Source: Verrucomicrobiota bacterium | Lineage (GTDB): Bacteria > Verrucomicrobiota > Verrucomicrobiia > Limisphaerales > UBA9464 | Direction of reading: 5' to 3' | DNA length: 42,120 bases | NCBI GenBank assembly: GCA_029865985.1 | Contig: JARXAF010000154.1 | Coordinates: 1 to 42,120 of the forward strand | In this document: positions 39,005 to 42,120 of the stretch, piece by piece | How positions within the stretch are numbered: position 1 is the stretch's first letter | Layout: each line of letters opens with the position of its first letter | Position numbers and translations under genes: made by a program | Notes under the pieces: generated by a model | Database searches by the model: none | What the model was told of the DNA's origin: nothing | What the model saw: the letters and a program-made list of their open reading frames with translations, nothing else

Positions 39005-40336
39005 CTACTTCTTGGCCTTGGGTTTCTTCACGGCCTGGGGCTGTTGCCAATCAGCGATGGCTTCGTTGCCCCAGATGTCGGCAATGGCCTGACGGCGACG
39101 CACCACCGAGGTCTTCTTGCCATGCACCAGAATCTCAGCGGGCAATGAGCGGCTGTTGTAGTTGGAACCCATCACCGACCCGTAGGCGCCGGCGCTCAAC
39201 AGCGCGAGGGTGTCTCCTTCTCCCACCTTGGGCAGCGGACGATCCTTAGCGAAGTAGTCACCACTCTCGCAAACCGGCCCGACCACGTCGGACGACACCT
39301 TAGCCCCAGCCTTCTTCGTCAGCGGCACGATTTCATGGAAGCTGTCGTAAAAAGCGGGCCGGATGAGATCGTTCATCGCGGCATCCACGATGACGAAGTT
39401 CTTCTTGCCGGTCTTCTTGATGTACTCGACCCGGGTGACCAAGGCGCCCGCGTTGCCGCTCATAAACCGACCCGGTTCGAGGAGAATCTTCAGGCCCAAG
39501 GGCTTGAGGAGCGGGATCAGCGTCTTTGCATACAAGTCCGGAGTGAGGATCTCCCGGCCAGCAGCAGTCTTCCACCAGGCAGCGTCGCCCGAGGCAAGGG
39601 CATCCTGATAAACAATGCCAATGCCGCCCCCGATACTGAAGAAGTCGAATCCATGGCGGGCATTGAGCTTGGTCACCAGCGGCGCGACCTTCTCGACGGC
39701 CTGCCGGAAAGGCTCAACATTGGTCAACTGGGAACCGATGTGCATTTGCAAACCTCGAAGGCGGATGTTGGGGAGCTTGGCAGCCCGAGCGTAGACGGCC
39801 TCGATAGATTCAAACTGGATGCCGAACTTGTTGTCGTAAGTGCCAGTGGTGATCTTGGCGTGCGTGTGAGCATCGACGTTCGGATTTACCCGCACGGCCA
39901 CCGGGGCGATTTTCTTGAGCTTCAACGCCACCTTGCTGATGCGCGCCAACTCGGCCTCGGATTCGACATTGAAGCTATAAATTCCCTGCTTCAGAGCGAA
40001 CGTGATCTCCTCCTCGGTCTTACCCACTCCAGCAAAGACGCATTTGCCAGGATCACCGCCAGCGGCAATGACTCGCTGGATTTCACCAGCACTCACGGTG
40101 TCGAACCCGCCTCCGAGGTCCGCGAAAGTGCGGATCACAGCGAGATTGGAGTTGGACTTCATAGCGAAGCAGATCAGGTGATCCACGGACGCCAATGCGG
40201 TATCGAGCTTGGAGTAGTGGTCGGACAGGGTGGCCTGTGAATACACGTAAAGCGGAGTTCCGTGCTTTTGGACTAGGTCCGAAAGCGGGACATCCTCGCA
40301 GAAGAGTTCCCGACCGACATAGCGAAACGAATGCAT
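39005..40336 (-). CDS. lysA: Diaminopimelate decarboxylase
   Basis: A 443-residue PLP enzyme that makes lysine from meso-diaminopimelate. The start at 40336 (MHSFRYVGRELFCEDVPLSD) is chosen because the family begins just before the barrel; 42 codons further upstream are in frame but lie in the terminator region of the next gene. The PLP lysine is Lys60 in FAMKSNSN. Other landmarks: GGGFDTVSAGEI, RVNPNVDAHTH, GLQMHIGSQLT, FFSIGGGIGI, LLEPGRFMSGNAG, VGPVCESGDYFAKDR (active-site Cys) and LLSAGAYGSVMGSNYNSR. The C-terminus is a short Lys-rich tail (VKKPKAKK). Confidence 0.95.
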   Translation of the reverse strand: MHSFRYVGRELFCEDVPLSDLVQKHGTPLYVYSQATLSDHYSKLDTALASVDHLICFAMKSNSNLAVIRTFADLGGGFDTVSAGEIQRVIAAGGDPGKCVFAGVGKTEEEITFALKQGIYSFNVESEAELARISKVALKLKKIAPVAVRVNPNVDAHTHAKITTGTYDNKFGIQFESIEAVYARAAKLPNIRLRGLQMHIGSQLTNVEPFRQAVEKVAPLVTKLNARHGFDFFSIGGGIGIVYQDALASGDAAWWKTAAGREILTPDLYAKTLIPLLKPLGLKILLEPGRFMSGNAGALVTRVEYIKKTGKKNFVIVDAAMNDLIRPAFYDSFHEIVPLTKKAGAKVSSDVVGPVCESGDYFAKDRPLPKVGEGDTLALLSAGAYGSVMGSNYNSRSLPAEILVHGKKTSVVRRRQAIADIWGNEAIADWQQPQAVKKPKAKK

Positions 40337-40405
40337 CGACGGGTTTTGTGCCACAGAGCAGACCCGGAGATCAACCGCGACCCTAGTCTTCGACTCCAGT
40401 ATATG

Positions 40406-40435
40406 AAAAAAGGCGGCAGGAAACCCGCCGCCTTT
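40406..40435 (-). terminator. Rho-independent terminator after sugar isomerase gene
   Basis: On the minus strand a 9-bp stem (AAAGGCGGC/GCCGCCTTT, 40435-40427 with 40417-40409), extended by a GG/CC pair, is followed by a run of U to 40406. It separates the isomerase gene from lysA. Confidence 0.82.
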
Positions 40436-40479
40436 ATTGGCTATTGAACAGCTCCGGCTCAAACCCGCACAGAGATGCG

Positions 40480-41511
40480 TTAAGCTCCCATGCCGTCTTC
40501 GAAGCTGCCGCCTGCCTGCGGGAAACAGAGATTTTTGGCGACGTAGGCAATGCCATCGGCCGAACAGAAATCCAGAGCCTTGTGAGCGCTCTCGGCCTCG
40601 ACCACCAGCGGGGCTGATTCGCAGCCGTGCAGCTTGCAGTAGCGGTCTTGGTAGCCCACGGCCAAAAGGAGCTCAACGTAGCGCTGCATGTTGAGGTCAC
40701 CGCTGCCGAGGTCGGTAAACTGCATGGCCCGACGGGTCCAGTTGGACTCCATAGTCCGCAGCGGGAATCCCGGGCGGATGACGAAGTTTTTCACGTGGGC
40801 GGCATAGATGTATTTGCCGACTTTTAAGAAACGACTCTCCCACGATTCACCTTCCCAGCAGTGAGACGGATCGGCGTTCACCGCAAGGCACGGATCGTTG
40901 TCGCAAATTTGCACCAGCATCAGGAAGTCGTCGGCCGTCATGGCGGCCGTGCCGGGATGGATTTCGTGGCACAACTTCAGACCTAGACTGTTGGCGTGCT
41001 TGCGCAGCTTGGCCGTCTTCTTGACGAAGCGCTCTTGGCCTTCCTTGACCAAATCAAAACCAGATCCCCCCCAGAAACCCCAGGGATAACCGCTGGCCAG
41101 TTCCCAACCGAAGGCCACGCCCCAGAACATGGGCATGGACTTCACGCCGAGATCGGCTGAGAGATCCATCAACTTGAGGAGATACTTCTCGTGCCAGGCC
41201 TCGATCTTTTCGGGCGACAGCTTGGCGACATCGGGTGCGATGAAGGGGTTTCCGGACTTCGTGCCGGTCCAGGCGCTGGTGTGCACCCAGAACGGGCAGT
41301 GGGAGGAGATACCGTCCAAGCGCATGCCCCGGCTACTGAAGGCGGCGGCGATGTCCTTGGCTTTTCGGAAGCCCCCCTTGCCGTCGCTCAGCATGTAGTT
41401 GCTGGGCTGTGCACCGGCTGCACCGGCGTTCTTGGCATAGTCGAGGAACTGCTCAAGGGACTTCGCGCCGTGCTGGGCGCCTTCGATCGAAGCGTGGTAG
41501 GCGTTGGGCAT
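40480..41511 (-). CDS. Sugar phosphate isomerase/epimerase-like TIM-barrel protein
   Basis: 343 residues from ATG 41511 (a Met 15 codons upstream lies inside the likely promoter). It is a xylose isomerase-like TIM barrel (AP endonuclease 2 superfamily): FLDYAKNAGAAGAQPSNYML, RLDGISSHCPFWVHTSAW, SMPMFWGVAFGWE, LKLCHEIHPGTAAMT (metal-ligand Glu and His), LAVNADPSHCWEGES (Asp, His) and YAAHVKNF. These acidic and His residues are the usual divalent-metal site. It has no signal peptide, so it is cytoplasmic. Members act on inositols, rare sugars or related compounds; the substrate is not determined. It appears monocistronic, with its own promoter and terminator. Confidence 0.88.
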   Translation of the reverse strand: MPNAYHASIEGAQHGAKSLEQFLDYAKNAGAAGAQPSNYMLSDGKGGFRKAKDIAAAFSSRGMRLDGISSHCPFWVHTSAWTGTKSGNPFIAPDVAKLSPEKIEAWHEKYLLKLMDLSADLGVKSMPMFWGVAFGWELASGYPWGFWGGSGFDLVKEGQERFVKKTAKLRKHANSLGLKLCHEIHPGTAAMTADDFLMLVQICDNDPCLAVNADPSHCWEGESWESRFLKVGKYIYAAHVKNFVIRPGFPLRTMESNWTRRAMQFTDLGSGDLNMQRYVELLLAVGYQDRYCKLHGCESAPLVVEAESAHKALDFCSADGIAYVAKNLCFPQAGGSFEDGMGA

Positions 41512-41527
41512 AAAAATAGTGTAAATA

Positions 41528-41556
41528 AAAATACCGGCCGATGGACGAACGTGCAA
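41528..41556 (-). promoter_or_regulatory. Candidate sigma70-type promoter of the isomerase gene
   Basis: Minus strand: TTGCAC (41556-41551), a 17-base spacer, then TATTTT (41533-41528). The expected transcription start is about 8-12 bases from the ATG at 41511, so the mRNA leader would be very short and AT-rich, with no Shine-Dalgarno sequence. Confidence 0.5.
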
Positions 41557-41630
41557 CTACCCGCTGGAACCAATGCAGGCAAATCGAAACCGCAAGATTC
41601 TGTTTTTTCCACCAAAGACGAGCCGGTGAT

Positions 41631-42120
41631 TCAGCGGGAAATCTCTAGGCAAAGCAGGTGAGCCCGATCCCTAAAGAAGAACCGACCGAGAGCCAATGCG
41701 GGCAGGGCTCGTGCCCCTGAAACCCCGGCCTGGAATCGACCCTTTTCGACGGGCTTCTCCGGGTTGGCTTCCAAAACGCGCACTTCTCCACTCTCCATGA
41801 GCAGTACGAGTTTTCGACCGGCTGCCAAAACCGATCCTGATCCGGCCCGCTCCAACGACCACCGGACTTTTCCGGAGCTGGCCTCGATGCAGCGGAAGTC
41901 GGGACCCGATTCCTGGCGTCCATGGAATCCATACAAGAAACCATCAACCAACACCGGCGTGGCAAAATGGGAAGAGAGTGACTCGTCACCCGACCACGCG
42001 GGCCGAAGGGTCTTTCCATCGGGTTTGAGCAAGATGGCCCCAACGCCATAGCTGGAGGTCATAAAGACTCCGTCCCCCACGGCAATGGGCGAGGCAGCAT
42101 TCACACTGGCATGCATACGA
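41631..42120 (-). CDS. PQQ-like beta-propeller repeat protein, C-terminal part
   Basis: The frame is open to the right edge, so the N-terminus is missing; about 163 residues are visible. They show repeated propeller strands: SPIAVGDGVFMTSSYGVGAI, TPVLVDGFLYGFHG, FRCIEASSGKVRWSLE, LVLLMESGEVRVLEA and RDRAHLLCLEI. The A/S-x-x-G-x-x-x-W pattern (EASSGKVRW) is the tryptophan-docking motif of PQQ-like propellers such as BamB and quinoprotein dehydrogenases. No PQQ-binding residues can be confirmed in this fragment. Relatives in this phylum are usually exported. It ends 75 bases before the candidate isomerase promoter. Confidence 0.82.
   Translation of the reverse strand, partial: RMHASVNAASPIAVGDGVFMTSSYGVGAILLKPDGKTLRPAWSGDESLSSHFATPVLVDGFLYGFHGRQESGPDFRCIEASSGKVRWSLERAGSGSVLAAGRKLVLLMESGEVRVLEANPEKPVEKGRFQAGVSGARALPALALGRFFFRDRAHLLCLEISR

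Noticed and set aside
39335-40240. A 301-codon plus-strand frame opposite lysA
   Set aside because: LysA motifs are complete on the minus strand; the opposite frame shows no domain.

Overview
The window looks like a Verrucomicrobiota chromosome, probably a free-living member of the Pedosphaerales/Limisphaerales (subdivision 3) group. This is inferred from content: a DUF1553 + DUF1501 gene pair and a full-length PSD1-family cytochrome protein, an H-X9-DG type pseudopilin, PQQ/sugar-dehydrogenase propellers, lipid A synthesis (Gram-negative envelope), and a four-gene pilus/secretin locus in the same order as the Amuc_1098-1101 region of Akkermansia. GC is high and genes are dense. I see no rRNA, tRNA, IS element, prophage or CRISPR array, and no gene-free stretch longer than about 300 bases.

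Layout. 1-4.2 kb (+): the end of a DUF1553 protein translationally coupled to a DUF1501 protein, then signal peptidase I coupled to a small NTF2-like protein, and a 58-residue membrane peptide. 4.3-7.8 kb: housekeeping genes: a ClpX-like unfoldase (-), endonuclease III (+), orotate phosphoribosyltransferase (+) and dephospho-CoA kinase (-).

7.8-21.1 kb (-) is the most interesting part. It is one long collinear block, probably a single transcript reading from 21.0 down to 7.8 kb: a PilM-PilN fusion, a PilO-like protein (Amuc_1100-like), a PilP-like protein (Amuc_1099-like), a Gly/Met-rich TPR-secretin (PilQ-like), and then three large exported proteins packed 2-72 bases apart: a seven-repeat propeller, an unrecognised 483-residue protein and a 1094-residue beta-rich protein. 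A strong hairpin with a U-run closes the block. The order M-N-O-P-Q suggests an envelope-spanning machine, and the downstream exported proteins are candidates for its cargo or surface partners. The leader before the first gene holds a sigma70-like promoter, two 8-base direct repeats one helical turn apart, a stem-loop with a U-run, and a 14-base tandem duplication over the start codon.

21.2-30.6 kb: a HAD phosphatase (-), a small helical-repeat protein (-), an EamA transporter (+), an exported PQQ-type sugar dehydrogenase (-), a cyclopropane-synthase-family methyltransferase (+), a LON-domain protein with two ABC-2 permeases and no ATPase beside them (-), a membrane-anchored coiled-coil protein (+) and MoaA (+). 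30.7-42.1 kb: a large PSD1/cytochrome protein (-), LpxB (+), two tandem rhomboid proteases and a zinc alcohol dehydrogenase (-), an H-X9-DG pseudopilin (+), diaminopimelate decarboxylase (-), a TIM-barrel sugar isomerase/epimerase (-) and the end of a PQQ-like propeller protein (-, cut by the window edge).

All family names come from reading motifs by eye. No search was run, so percent identities and E-values are not given.
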